Assembly (NCBI GenBank): GCA_019843655.1
Contig: JACDQD010000105.1
Coordinates: forward strand, 1,798,001-1,862,000
Reading direction: 5' to 3'
Source of the DNA: Lethocerus indicus
Taxonomy: Eukaryota; Arthropoda; Insecta; Hemiptera; Belostomatidae
Length of the DNA: 64,000 nt
Both the position numbers and the translations under genes were made by a program. Under the pieces are notes generated by a model. The model ran no database searches. It had not been told where the DNA came from and saw only the letters and a program-made list of their open reading frames with translations. Position 1 is the first letter of the stretch. Each line of letters begins with the position of its first letter. Of this stretch, positions 38,009 to 52,440 are shown in pieces.

Positions 38009-39900
38009 GTTTACAATTTGTCTCAAATGTTGATCCCTATTGAGGATGATATAATAATGTAAACATTATGAGATGAGTTTATAAAAGGGAAAAAATTAAA
38101 TTTCTTCCAACAACGGTTTATATTAAGTATTTACACAAATAAATAATTTTTACATGAGTGTATAAATCCTTAATAAGTAGTAACTTTAAAGAAGGCGGCA
38201 AATTCACATAATTGAGGTGAGGGATTTTATGTTTTGGAATTCATAAAAGACTGAAAATCATGGTGGTTGGCACACAAACAGTCAATATTATATAACACAA
38301 TATCATTGCAACAACAATTACACACTAATTAAGGATGATCAGAAGAGGAAACCCTCTTTAGGGGCACAGCATTTATAATATGCTGTGAATTTGTGCATTT
38401 TGATTAAATACATACAAAAATGGTAATATGACAATAGCTCTACGGCATCACAGAAGTCAACTTCATTTATAATATATGCACAATATAGAGGTAACTCTCA
38501 TAATATAACCAATAATGATATCATAATCAGTCACCCAATTTCACATCTAGACAATTATTTCAAAAAGATATTTTTTAACTATATCTGTGGTCATAATAAT
38601 GAAATAATTTAACAGCTTATTAAATATATTGGTTAAAGCTTACTTAAAAAATGGGCAGTGCTAGATATGGAATATTTACACAATGGAAGTGATAATACCT
38701 GTACTTTATACTGAATGGCAGAATTGCAACTCAGTTAACTGCATCCCAACATACCTTATTCACAAATTTTGACTGGATTACACCCACACAACAACAATAC
38801 TAAATTTAAATGAAAGTAAAGTAAAAGTTCTCATACAAATTATAATCAAATTTAAAATAAATATATATTTAGGACATAATTTGTAACTAAATTACTTCAT
38901 AACACATACAATGCACATAAATGAGGAAAAGTTTGATCACCATTTCTTAATGGAATGAAAATACAAATAACTAAACTTCCACTGTGTAATTAAAAACATT
39001 AAAAACAAGTTTAAATGAAACTAAAAATGTATACACAGCTTAGCAAAAATGTCTATATAACCTTAATATATATGTATATAGGAAAGATGAATATTACCAT
39101 ATTCTGCAATTATGTCACAATTGCAAACAAAAAATTTATAAATTAGAAAATGAATGAAAATACAGGGATTACGGAAATGCACTATTTACTAAATTTTGGT
39201 ATAATTTTTAAACATGCTGGGAATTGCTGAATTCTGTATATATACACTTGCCAAATAAATGGCATATATACCTGCCATTAAAAAAGCAAGCATTAATTAT
39301 TTACCCATCCCAAACTATTATATAACATATTTTATTTTTTATGGATCGAGGTAATACTTTAAATACTATTGATGAAAATCTTTATACAACAATATGATAA
39401 TAATAATACAAGGGTATCATATATTTTAGATTTTTAACACTGGATTTAAAATTACTTTTGTATAAAATATCGAGCACACACATACACCAAACATACATGC
39501 ACTCTCATACAATAATATACTAATGACTATAATTAACAATTACCCTTCTTGGGTACTAATGTCATGTAATAATTAATAACATGGGAATGACTAGTATGCT
39601 TTGTAAAGTCAGTGATTAAGGGATGAGTGAGATAAATATTTTATGAATATAATGTACAAGTTATGCCAAACATCATATTAAGGACGTAAATATTTATTTT
39701 TTAAAGGGCTTTTGATACCAAGGCAACAAACTTAGTTATTATGAATAAAAAAACAAAAATTCAGTGCCAACATGAATAAATTTAAAGCACTGATTGCATT
39801 ATGTGCCCTCTGATAATTTTGTCAGCTATATGACCAAGGCTAAATCTATTTATAACAAATTAACCCCCCTGGACTTAAGGTCAACATTCAAAGCAGACTG
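37417..39900. other. Convergent intergenic region / 3' UTRs of mago copy B and KSR
   Basis: AT-rich DNA with a short (TA)n tract at 37977-38000. The KSR 3' UTR probably extends leftwards from 39900. No open frame with splice sites or recognisable homology was found. Confidence 0.55.
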
Positions 39901-40463
39901 TTAAAAGACTGATTCTGCTGATCTACTCAGGTGTATAGGATGAGAGGGACTTCTAGCAAGACGTTTCTTTGGTAATTTCTCTAATGTTTTGTGGAGACAA
40001 ACAAAGTCAGGACGATCGGCTGCTCGATATGACCAACACATCATTAGGATATCCTGTTCAAAAACTTTATATTAATATGTAATCGTGAGTGAAAAAATAC
40101 ATTATGTAAGGTAATTTAACTTAATCAAATGATACAAACTCATTCCTCTAAGTATTTTACTATTTTTTAGACTTATATAAAACTAATAATAAAATACTAA
40201 TCAGTACCTTTACATCCCTTGATGCTTGGAGATTAGCAAGAGTTTGTTTCATACCCTTTCCAACTTGCCAAATTATAGCTTCAGGGGGCTGCCCTTTAAA
40301 TGGCCACTCTCCACAAAGTAATTCATACCACACAGTCCTATGATAATATAAAATATAATACAGAGAAATATTTGATACTAAATAAATCTAGCAGTTAGGA
40401 CTAGCATTATATTTAATTAAATTAATTCATAAATGCTGTTATATTCAAAGGCATATATAATTG

Positions 40464-40516
<53 letters not shown>

Positions 40517-43500
40517 GCACACACACACACACGAATCCATTTCTACTAACCCAAATGCATAAATATCTGTTAACTTTGAAAACGGTAAGTCATCATCTTC
40601 TGGTTTTTGATGTGTCCTTAAACTTCTGACAATCTCAGGTGCTAAATAACACAGCCAACCAGGAGGAATACTAAGACCATCGCCTTTCCTAATAAACACA
40701 ATAACCCCATAAAGACTCCAAAAAATGAATGCCTGTATAAATGTTAAATAAGAAGCAGTATTGGATATCCCGTATGAGTCTTTATGCACACCCCTTCAAT
40801 TGCAACAAAGGCATAATAAAATATTAATGATCTATGAGTTGAAATGAAGGCTAACCTGTTTCTGAAGCAAAGTTTTGTAACATTGAAAAGGCCAAAGTCA
40901 GTTATCACAACCTTTCCATTTTCAAGAAAAATATTTTTGGTTTTTAAATCTTTATGAACAATGCCCCTTGCATGGAGATAGCCCATTCCCTGTAATATAT
41001 AATCCTGATCATAAAATCATGAAAATAACCATATCTTATTATACCTAAACTGTAAAAATATTAATTAAATAACAGCATTGCATAAGAATGAAGACCTGAG
41101 ATATTTGCTGAGCAAGGGATGCTGTCTTGTTTATAGTAAACTTATCTTTGTAAACATGGATGTGTGTATACAAAGTATATCCCTTGCACATACTTGTAAC
41201 AATAGCCAGTCTAGGAGGTTTCATGCAAGCTCCCATGAATAAAACTAGATTCTCATGACGAGTTTTTCGGAATGTTGCAACCTAGAAAAAAGTATTCAAT
41301 TCTAGGACCACTGTTAAACAAATATGAAACATTAGAGTAGCATTAAAAACAAGGATGGTACTAAATACTTACATCTAATTTAAAGCCTTCAAGTGTTTTT
41401 TCATCATCCAGATAATTCATGTTGAGTACTTTGATAGCAACATCACCATGCCAATTACCACGATAAACAGTACCAAAGTGGCCTGTACCAAGTGCATCAC
41501 CCATACGTAATTCATCAAATGGGATATCCCATTCTCGCATTGACAACTAATAAAAATATATAAAAATACTCACTGATGTGCATACATTTTAAATACATAC
41601 ATAAATATAAGATTTTTAAAAATTACATTTATAACAAAACAAAATGCAAAAGAAGCAAAACACTGCCTAAAGAAGCCTGCTGCCAAATCTTTTCCTTAAA
41701 TAATAAATATTTAATGATAATAAATATCTAAATAATCTACATTTTACTATATTACTAAATATAACATGATCCATTAAATAAAAAAAGTGTAATTTGTAGT
41801 CCACTGCATTAATGAATTCATATGTGGAATTCATAAAAAAACCTTTTCAAAGAAGAAGTAAAAAAGTTAATAGAAATAAAAACTGTTTAAAAGCACATTT
41901 GGTGAAAAACAAGATTATAAAAAATAAGCACAGGGCCTATAATACATATAAATACTTAAATAGTAACTAAACAGAATAATGTTATTAAAAACACAATAAT
42001 AATAAATTGACCATAATCGAAAATGATGAATACTTTTCAACTTACACTATTTTGCCTCGGCCATGGCCGGTCTACAGCTTCACCATCTGAAACCTGACTA
42101 TCCTGACTATCAACTCTTACAGGAGTACGATCTGAATCAGTGCTAACACTTCCTGAGACAGATACTGTTCGGTCAGAATCCTAGAATTAAATTTCAACTC
42201 TAATAAGTATAATTCTAATTTGACAGGAAGAATTCTTGGGATACCACTCTATTAAACCAATACTATCGTCTTGGGTATCCATCCATAAATGAATTTCTAA
42301 TATTTTTTCCTTGAACAAAATAAATGGCTAACCTGAGATGGATCAAGTGGATGAGTATCAAGAGTAACATCAGGAAAGTGAAACTGGTGCTTAGGAACAG
42401 TTGCAGCAGGAGTATGAGATGTCATCACAAGGGCAGGGCTGGAAGGTGTAGAACTATTACAGCTAGAAGTGTTTGAGCTTGAATCGGGTCCACCCTGAAA
42501 AACAAACTACTCATAGTGTTTATGTATACAATCTTAATTTCATATACCTGATCCCAAAAATACTATAGAGGTAATTTAAATTTAGGGAGAAATATTTTTT
42601 TATTAAATTAAATTAAATTGAAAAGGTACAGTAAACTTACAGGAAATGGAGGCACATTACTAGCTGTTTTACGATCCCTACGATTGTGTATTCCAGCAGC
42701 ATGATGACTGGGGGATGGTCTTCCTAAACTTGGTGACTGAGTGGGTACGAAAACTAAAATATGAATTAATTAACAAAACATTTTAAAACTGAAAAACAAA
42801 AAAAGATAAAATCTTTTTCAACAATAGCATACCATCAGTCTGGAGTGTTCGTTTGAACTCATCGACCAATTCACGTGGCAACCCGCAAGAAGGTGGAACT
42901 TTACTCTCACAATCTCTATGACATTTGTACTTGCATTCTTTACACTTGAGACCAGTTCCAAGTAACATGTGTTTGTCACAATAATCACAAGTTGTCATCA
43001 CCTTGAATGTTTTTGTGAAGCGATGTGCAATAACATGACCCATTCCTCTAGAAATGGTAGGAGTACGGGGTGATTTTGGAACTTGCAATGAGCTTCCGGC
43101 TATAAAGAAAACAAAAGTTAGCTGATAGAAATTACTACTCCATTAAGAACAATGGATTTAAATAAACTACAATGAAACAAAAAAATGTATAAAAGGTGAC
43201 TTTTTTACATTTGTATGGTGTTTCTGAATGTGAATCAGGTGGCGGAGACTTAATAGGGCTTGACATAAGTGGTGAAGTATGACCAGGTCCTGGTTCTGTA
43301 GGCAATCTTCTCCTTCGCTCTGTAACCCTATTATTAAGGTATACATTTAACCTTAAATCTTCATATGAAGTAATACTGTTATTTTTATTAAACATTACTA
43401 ATATATTGACAACACACAAATTAAAATAATAACAGCTTTAAGTACAATACTCTCAATAACTACAAAAAAATCTATATTTTTTTGGAAATAATAAATAAAT

Positions 43501-46500
43501 TATGTACACTCAGTTCCTAATGTAGTTAAGATAAAAGAAATTGTTAAAACATACTGTACATTTATTTTTCATGCAATATGGTTTTGCAAATGAAAGTAGT
43601 CCAATTGACAAATTATGCAAGAATAAAACCTATTGAATTAGAAAACTGAATATTACTTATATTATTAACATCATTTAATATGTGTTACAGATATATTAAA
43701 ACAATCATTGAATTTATGGAGAGGAATGTATAATACGGATATACATTATTTAAAATATTTATTACAATATTTATACTCATACTAAGTATATATTAATATA
43801 ATTATATAAAAATGAATTGGTTACTTACGTGGTGTTATTATTTTCTCCATCGACTTTATTGGCCAGCTGACTTTCATGAGATTTTGATTTTGTCAAGGGA
43901 TATGCATCTGGAAGTAAAACTGCAGAATTGTTAGCTGTCTGGTGTTTCTTACGAGGAGGAGGAGTCTTCACTCTTTCTACTGAATTTAATAATTCATTAT
44001 TAACATAAATATTGAGAAAATGTTTTTAAATTACAAGAATTCTTGGCTGCAACAAATACTCCATACTATAGTTCCAAATAAATTAGATGTAAATGATTTA
44101 AAGAGTGTGAGTTGTACAACACACAGTAAGCTCAACCAAAGATAGACATAACTAAATTTTGTATAAATACCAAATATATGAATTTTTATGTCCAAATGAT
44201 ACTTGAAAATCAAACTCAATATATACTTGATTGTCCTGTGCAGACAGTATAATATCATAAATTATTTATATAACTACCTGAAACTAAATGACATAAAAAA
44301 CATATTAGTATCACTGGTGATTATATTATACAAAATACCTAATCTATGGTTACAAAACAGGTTTAGAACCATTTATTGGTACATTTTGGTTTCTATAACA
44401 CTTGCTATAATTTAGCAAAGAAAACAAACTCTTGCATATGGTTTTTTAATTTCTTCCTTACCATTGTTTATTACTATCTTACATTTTTTCTATCTTTTTA
44501 TTATATTCATGCTGACAGTGAGTCACAAACTGAGGGCCAGCAGTATCAGCCAGCAAAGTAGATTAGATTATCTTTTCAACTGACAATTCAGGGAACTGTT
44601 TGGGTGATGTTTGCTAGATTATAAATGATCAGAATAAAGTAATAATAAATAAACACATTAATATTAATATTATATTAATATTAATTAATTATTTATTAAT
44701 AATAAATAACATACTTAGTGATAAAATAAATATTCTAACACCAGTATTGAAATATTCAAATTATTATTAGTGTGCTGGACACAACTGAAGTGAACTATAG
44801 GACTCCTATAATTCATCCAAAAGGAAATAAGAAATCTTCTTTATTAAATATGTTTGTAAATAATGTTTACAACAACTAAACCTCAATGTGAACCTTTGAT
44901 GCACAGATATACAGTTAGTTCAAAGGGGAGTGCAGAGTTAGTCATAGTTTATGCAGCTGTTGGGATGGAAGAGGTAAATTTGGTTATTACTTATAAAAAA
45001 TTAACATTATATTTCAGATGTTAGTAACTTACATATTTCTGAACTTGGTCAAATAGCTATTTGCATATCATTTCAAAAGAAAGAATAGGTTGATTGATAG
45101 AAATGATATATTTATATATTGGTTTATCCAATTTATTCTTCAATTTAAGAAGATTATCAACAATATTTTTCTAATGAAATTATTCCATATTAATGGAATT
45201 TATTAGTCCTTTAGTTTAATCTGTTGAAATATGTAATTGAGAGAAAATTTCAAATGCCCTCAGTTATCCACTTCATGGATAGGATATTAGGTACAATTTT
45301 TTAAATCCTTACTTGACATCTCATCGAAGTGGAGAAAGTAAATGATCGGTTATAGAGTAATTAAGATGGTAAGATTAGTCCCAAAAGGACAGTCTGATTC
45401 CTGGCTCATAATTCATAATGTTATGACACGACTAAAATCTTCAGTAATATTTTTTTGTCCACATATTAAGATTTTTTTATTTATTACGATATATTTATTT
45501 CAGAACATGGACATAAAAAAAATGGAGTTCACAGAAACAACTCATCCATCCAAGAAGGATAAAACAGGAATTCTAAATGGAATGTGTGTGAAACAATGGG
45601 AAATAACTAATATTTTGAGACAGGTGAAATATGAGCTATCCAGTTTTAATACACCCCCTATGAGAACACAGCGAAAAATAATATGTCCAAAACACAGCCT
45701 ATCTGAACCAAGAAATATGTCAATCAGAATACCAGAAAAGTTAAAATATAGCTCTGCAGCACTACTTCCAAAGAACAGCTCCACTCCAATGAATTGTGAT
45801 CTAAAAAAGAATAAGTTTAATGAAACTCCCACAAAAGGGAGGTATAAGATAGTAAATATTCCAAAGAAGTTAAAACCACAAAAACTTGATTTCTCATCCA
45901 CTCTAACTAGAATGAACAAACAAGCTAAAATAACAACTATTAAAAGAAATATCAAAAAAACTACAATGAGTATTCCTCAAAAAATTCCAAAACCATTACA
46001 AGTGCAAACTGCAAACCAGAAGTTACAATCAAGGACAAATAAAACTGTTTTCTCTATGATTCCAAAATTAAAAATTAAGGACAAAGAGAAATTCTGTAAT
46101 ACCCTAATAAGTAAAGAAAAAATTAGAAGAGAGAAAACACAGAACATAATCTGTCCAATCGATAACTGTAACAACAAGATATGTTTCATAACTGCTGGGT
46201 TACATACAAGATTTAGTCATCCACATCATATGGTGCCAAATTTTGATGAATATAATATTATTTCAACATCAAATTTAAATATAGATTATATGGCTATCAG
46301 AGTTTTCATCAAAAATATTGACTGCTACTGGTGGTGCTTATGCAATGATACAGTTAAAAAACAAATGATCTTTGCTGTGATGTCTGAATACGGCAACGAA
46401 CCTTATGAAGTTCATTTTAAGCCCACAGATCAAACAAAACCTGATGTAATGAATCATTTCAGTGGCTCTGTTAACTTATACAACAGAGAACTAGAAACAA

Positions 46501-49500
46501 TACTCAAAAGGAAAAACAATTGTCGTGTGGATCATAATATTATTAAAGAATTTATAGATGAAAATATATTATATTATAAAATAACTTTTTGATATTAATG
46601 TAAGCCTCATAATCATGTAGTCTTTGTGTAATAATTTTTAAAAACAAAAAAATTTCAATCTTATTCAATTGAGATCTTTATAATTTTAATAATCTCATTA
46701 TGTAATAAATTCAAATGCTATGTAATTTGTTATGAGTTTATAATAGTTATAATATTTAATGTATACTAACTATAAGATATTTAAGAATGTTGTAGCTCTA
46801 AAAGGATACCAGTTATAAATAAAGTTATAATAAATTAACAAATTTTATGTTCATTAATTTCTATTAAAAACCACATCAATTCCAAAAATAAATGAATTAA
46901 TAATCCTCAAAAATAACTATACTTTTATCATCAGTTCAAGTTAGTTCATTACTACTAAATTATTCATTCATAAACAAACAAAATAATGGAATGTTCATAT
47001 TGCTCTCTGGATAACACCATGCGGAATAACCATTAAGGACAAGTTATGGTAGAACAATAAAATCTTCCCTGACCATAACCTTTTTTTGGCATATAGATAA
47101 TTTTTTAAAGATATTCAGATTCAATATTAATTTAATATTAATTTAAGGACTTTACAAAACAATAGATAATCTGATTGATACTAAATTAAATTTAACTACA
47201 TTTAAAATAAAATTTAAATAAGTAGTACAACAATTAAAATAAATACAAGAATAGATATCAGTCCTTTAACTAAATATTAATTCCTATTTCATATGTATCA
47301 GTTATAAAAAGCAATATTGCAATATAACACCTTAAAGAAATTGAGTTATAAACACATTTAAAACTTCAAAAGTATCCATGTAAATAATTAAAAATACTTT
47401 AAGCTTCACAAATTTCATTAAATTATTATAATTATATTTAGGTTTTATTAAAAATAAATTATTATTGAATTGCTTCAGAAGGAAACTGAAAGCACTCATA
47501 CACTAGAACATGAATGTTGATTTTATGTCTACATACCGATTAGGTTTTTGAGGAGACAGAAGCCACAACTACCATCACATACTTTATGTTACTTAACAAA
47601 ACCATCAATACCTAAAACAAGCATACCAATTGGTCTGCCACTTGCATCCCTTAATTTTCTTCCACAATATGAAGGCCTACTGATACCACTTGGTAGCATT
47701 CAATTTAACAATCCTTTATCTAGCCATTACTGAAGGTATAAACACAATATTCATAAAGAAGTTTTCTATTTACACTTCTCATAAGTGTATTATTTATTTT
47801 AATATGTATATATGTTCAAATTTTTGACTGTTTAGTCAACTGTTTTGGAAAACATTACTTAAATAAATGATAATTAAAGTCACCTCTGGCTTTTGGAGCT
47901 GGTGGTGTTGAAGGGGGTGTAGATGACTGATAAGATGGGGACAGTGGTGCAAGATGGTGGACAGAGAGATTGTCCTCACTTGGAACAGATGAGCGGGCAG
48001 CTCTTGACCTGTGGACACGAGGAGAGGATGTCCACCCACTCACTTTATGTCTATCCCAAGAGTCCCAATAGAAAACTTCACCAGTGTCACACTCCCCACG
48101 AGCCAGGATCTCTGAAATTTAAATTTTTAAACATTTATGCTTAAATTATACTCTAAAGCTCATAGATCATACCTGCTGATTGTTAATAGAGAACTATTAC
48201 TATAAGGGGGAGTATTCCATCTATGAACATGAAATTTCTATGAACACATGAAAATTTAGTTAGTGCATAATGTCCATTAGATATAATGCACCTAAGTAAG
48301 ATCTAAAACACAAAATAATTTCCACTCACTAGGTTAAATCATAATTAAGTAAGAGTTTTGATCAATAATTTCATACGCTATATAAATGACTGGTTCATAA
48401 ATTAACATAATGTGCTTTGACAAATTAATATCCACTGAATAAACCAATACCATTACAGTCACATATACCTGTATATCGTTTTAAATTGTGTAGAGCCCGA
48501 CTAAGTCTCCTGTACTCTTCCTGAAGAACAGGATTTTTGGAGCCAAGTAAAAGCCGTAATTCATGTTCTGATTTTTCTTCTAAAACTTCAATTGATGACA
48601 CTTTACGGCAAATTCCCTAAAATATCAATAATTTAATTATTAAACAATATTAAATTAAAAAAAAAGAATGACTCAACACCTCTTAATAATTCGAAACCTT
48701 CACCTCTAGCCATTGAACTGAACTAATACTATCATATTTTACTTTAATTTTATTATGATTATGATTTATCACGATGATGATTCAAGCATGTTATATATTA
48801 TAATCAACTTTAATAACAGAATGCTAGAACTATTTAACAAAATAAAATAAATGTTCTCCCCAATGTTATTGACTCTAATTCATTCTTCATAATGGCGATT
48901 CAAGAATTAAAAATATGTCCAGAAAAATTGAAATACGTCAATTCTATAACTCATATATGATTAAACAGTGAGAGATAATAAGTTAAAACAATGTTATTCC
49001 CTTTAAGTATAAATTTAATGGTACAATTAAATTTCAGACAATTTTGGGAGAAAATAGAAAAGCTTTCAGTCAAAAGGAGCTTTGTGCAAGTAAATTTTTC
49101 AATGTTAATTTTGCCTTACAAACTTTCTTCACAGAACATTTGCAGTTTCCAATGATGAAATGGACGCTGAAAAAATATTTCTGACACACTGATACAAACA
49201 GGCAGTAATATGATTTTTTTACTTAAATGACAAACCTCTACTTATGAATATGATTGTATATAATCCTCACAAAAAAAATTAAAAATATGTTTAAATTATT
49301 TTTATGTATAAGAAATAAATAATGAATAAAACAGCTTATCAATGTTTTATAAATAATCAGCTCAAGCATTCACAACCAAGGAATAAAAATTCTATTAAGT
49401 AATATATTAATTCCATTTATGACTAAACTGCTGTAAAGATACTAAGACATTATATATGCCACTAAAATCAATCAAGTTTAACTACTTTTAAATTAAGTTA

Positions 49501-49853
49501 TTACATATTTATTTTATGAATATAGCAATCAATATAAAAAAGGAAAAGTTACAATGCAATTTCTTGTTATCAAATTAAGTCTTTTCTATGTTAATAAGTT
49601 GCTGTATACAAAATCAGCCCAACTCCTCGTTCATTATACATCATAATTTTGTTTCCCCAGAGTGTTTCAAAATGTGTAATAACCCCAATATTTTAACAAG
49701 ATAGACTATGAAGTCTTTGTAGTAACAAAAAAGGCCAATATGCATAATACATTGAGATGAACATGTTAACATTTTTAATTACTGATGAAATAGAAAATCC
49801 AGAAAAGAATGTAGGAAGAAATTAGTTAAATTTCATACACCATTAAACAAATT

Positions 49854-49926
<73 letters not shown>

Positions 49927-50686
49927 ACCACCACAATTATAAAAAGTAACCTAATTATTATATTTTATATTGCTATGTTATTCAAATGATGGTCAGAAAA
50001 TGATACAAATAAACAATTACTGACATAGCAAATACAATTAATAGATATGCATAATTAATATATGCATGTATATATATATCTACATATAAATGCTTAAATA
50101 TGTAAATATTAATTTTAAAAATTGAGAATTACTAACATCTATAGATTCAGGGCTAAGACCAACCACTTGAAGCCATTGTCGGACGGATGGTACATGTTTC
50201 ATATCAGACGAGTTGCAGTCATCCTGTAGTTTTGCTTTAGTCATTAGCTGTCTTGCAAACAATTTAATCAGTTTACCCTAAAACACATTATCCGAACCAT
50301 ATTTAGCAACACAATATTACCCTGTAACATTCTTGTTAAAATGAAATATAAAGGGGCTAAACTAAAATTAAGATTTGCCTGTGTACAGAAATTAATTTGC
50401 AGTTTTAATATCTAATATGAAGAATGGTAGATGCCCCTTCTAATAAATTATATGAAATACATGGATCATGGAAGGTAGATAATGGGGTGAAGAATTTATA
50501 ATGCATAATCAATGAGGCTTTATATAATATAGATACCTCGAGAGTTCTAATTTCGTGCTGAGTTAGTTCAGCACTTGTAGCACACTGAGTCCTTAACCCT
50601 TCAAGTCTATCTGCAGAAATGTCAATCATTGACTGAACTACATCCAGAACAGGGCGACTTTCTTGCTCTGCATCTTCGTCAGCCAT
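39901..50686 (-). CDS. KSR: Kinase suppressor of Ras (KSR), RAF/MEK/ERK scaffold pseudokinase
   Basis: Sixteen exons: 50686-50537, 50277-50137, 48616-48469, 48111-47884, 43979-43829, 43327-43209, 43099-42833, 42753-42641, 42494-42333, 42180-42046, 41546-41373, 41281-41096, 40989-40856, 40688-40551, 40337-40208, 40053-39901. They close in frame at 842 aa. CA1 (residues 1 to about 146) contains [20 protein letters not shown] and [18 protein letters not shown] Pro/Ser-rich CA2 follows, then the CA3 C1 zinc finger (about 338-386; [25 protein letters not shown]). Next is a Ser/Thr-rich CA4 with an FHFP ERK-docking (FxFP) motif near residue 478. The CA5 kinase domain (about 545-815) has [12 protein letters not shown] (beta-3 Lys kept), HKD in place of HRD, and an intact DFG. 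The HKD change is a KSR signature. The largest intron (43980-47883) hosts an opposite-strand gene. Confidence 0.97.
40466..40515. repeat. (TA)n microsatellite with short CA tail
   Basis: TA tract followed by a CA tract ending near 40532, just downstream of the 40688-40551 exon of KSR. Confidence 0.93.
45507..46592 (+). CDS. Unrecognised basic protein nested in a KSR intron, opposite strand (DUF4729-like?)
   Basis: A 361-aa frame starting at ATG 45507, directly after a textbook acceptor (ATATTTATTTCAG|AACATGG). This suggests an upstream noncoding exon; the longer open frame from 45342 would be read through intron sequence. The N-terminal two thirds is Lys/Arg-rich, low complexity, and repeats short IPKKLKP/IPEKLKY/IPQKIPK-type motifs. 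The C-terminal third is globular, with a possible zinc-binding cluster ([12 protein letters not shown] followed by two His-containing turns, HTRFSHPHH) and a WWCLC motif. The C-terminal pattern resembles insect DUF4729-type proteins, but only weakly. AATAAA lies near 46818. It lies wholly inside the 3.9-kb KSR intron 4. Confidence 0.6.
   Translation: MDIKKMEFTETTHPSKKDKTGILNGMCVKQWEITNILRQVKYELSSFNTPPMRTQRKIICPKHSLSEPRNMSIRIPEKLKYSSAALLPKNSSTPMNCDLKKNKFNETPTKGRYKIVNIPKKLKPQKLDFSSTLTRMNKQAKITTIKRNIKKTTMSIPQKIPKPLQVQTANQKLQSRTNKTVFSMIPKLKIKDKEKFCNTLISKEKIRREKTQNIICPIDNCNNKICFITAGLHTRFSHPHHMVPNFDEYNIISTSNLNIDYMAIRVFIKNIDCYWWCLCNDTVKKQMIFAVMSEYGNEPYEVHFKPTDQTKPDVMNHFSGSVNLYNRELETILKRKNNCRVDHNIIKEFIDENILYYKITF
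49861..49922. repeat. (CA)n-(TA)n compound microsatellite
   Basis: A short CA tract followed by about 40 bases of TA, in KSR intron 2. Confidence 0.94.
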
Positions 50687-52257
50687 TATTGCGCGAAAAA
50701 TAACTTAAACATATTCCATTATCATTCAAAAATATGCACAGAGTTTTGTTGTTTTCGCCATGCCTACGCTTATATCACTTTTCGGGCCTAAGATAGTTGA
50801 AATGAAAGTAGCCATTATGAACTGACTGGTAGCCGATCAGCAGTTAACATAGCAGGGTAGCCAATTCAAAAATATTCCCGGCATAATTTCTTACCCAACT
50901 CTTACTCAACACTTGCAAATATACACCGTAAAACAGTTGATATAAAAAGATATTCAATACATTTTATAACATGAACTAGATATTCGATAATTTATACTGA
51001 TACTCTGCTTGAACTATAGGTTCGAATATGACTATCGAAAATAGCTACTGGAACAATTAGTACTAAGTCTAAAATTGAAGTGTAACATGTTATTACTTCT
51101 ATGCTATTACAATAAAAATGTGAATAAAAATCTTTATATATTAGGTAAACGAATAATATCGAGTAGCAAAATTTGTACCTAAACTGTTTGTAGGGCAAAT
51201 GAGGAAAGTAAATACAGAAATACAAGAAATTGCAACATTGATGTGCTCCATTTTTTCAATAGTCTACTTTTACAGTGTTTCAAGCCACAGATCACTAGAG
51301 AAATGTCGAAATTTATAATCAAGTTAGAAAATGAATACAATTTTTGAATAGGGAATAAATATTTTTTCCTTCAGAAATTTATTGTTTACACATACAACTG
51401 TTTCCATTCATCTGCACATTTTTATATCGAATTTATTTTAGACACTATATTTTTGAAACATTAAAATGGTTAATAAGAGAAAATCGATAGAATAAAGAGA
51501 TTAATAGAAAAATATGAGCTCCCTTTTCCTTTCTATCTTCAACATCTCACTTTTATTGTGTCTCACTTGCATGTAGATTGCCCATAAACAAAAAATTAGA
51601 CTACAAGAAATTTCCTCATTTAAACTGGCTAATATTTAATATTCGATATGCTGTGGTCGGTAGAGGACTCCCCTGTTAATAGATGATCATACCCCAGTCC
51701 CCTGCTAATTACACTTGTGCTCTTCTAATTTTGTGTCATCAAATATGCCGTGACATTATACAACATTAATTAATTATTGCTTCATCGTCCATGGGATTAT
51801 CTGTCTCCACTTACTATTGTAGGTTTCAGCTTTTTGCCGTTCTCAGATACTTGTTTGGTCTTTTCAGCTAGGACCAAGTATGCATAGAGGCAAAAATTAG
51901 GAGGAATGAGAAAATTCTAAGCCCTCGCAAAACATTAAACAAATATACTAAATGAATAACTATTGTATTATTTACCAGTGTAGTATTAATGTTGGTACAA
52001 TAGTTTTGAAATAATAATAGTACAATTCAGGTACACCACCTTAATAACTACTATGTATTCAAATAGCGAATAAATGCATCTATACTTTTGTAATATTCCC
52101 TACAATTTATAAGAAACTAGCTGTGATCACAGTTATATATAATATAATATAATATATAGTTTACACAAATTCTCACAGCAATGTGACACTGAAAAGCCTG
52201 TAGAAAACATTTTTAATACTTTTATGCCATCATTCAAAAATATTTATTTCAATATAA
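50687..52257. other. KSR upstream region and CFAP65 3' flank
   Basis: About 1.6 kb. The first 200 bases next to the KSR ATG are the probable KSR 5' UTR and promoter, and the far end is the CFAP65 3' flank. A stretch of more balanced composition near 51650-51720 shows no recognisable coding capacity. Confidence 0.5.
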
Positions 52258-52380
52258 TTATAAGTCTTCTTCAGACCCCTTCTTGAATTGCAAAATTAAT
52301 TCACCTGGAAATAATAAAATGCAGACCAAGGAAAATTAAATGATTAAATTATTTTATTAATTATTTGTCCTCAAGTCTTA

Positions 52381-52440
<60 letters not shown>

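Noticed and set aside
45342..45506. N-terminal extension of the nested gene (from 45342)
   Set aside because: It ends in a textbook polypyrimidine tract and AG, so it reads as intron; ATG at 45507 follows immediately.
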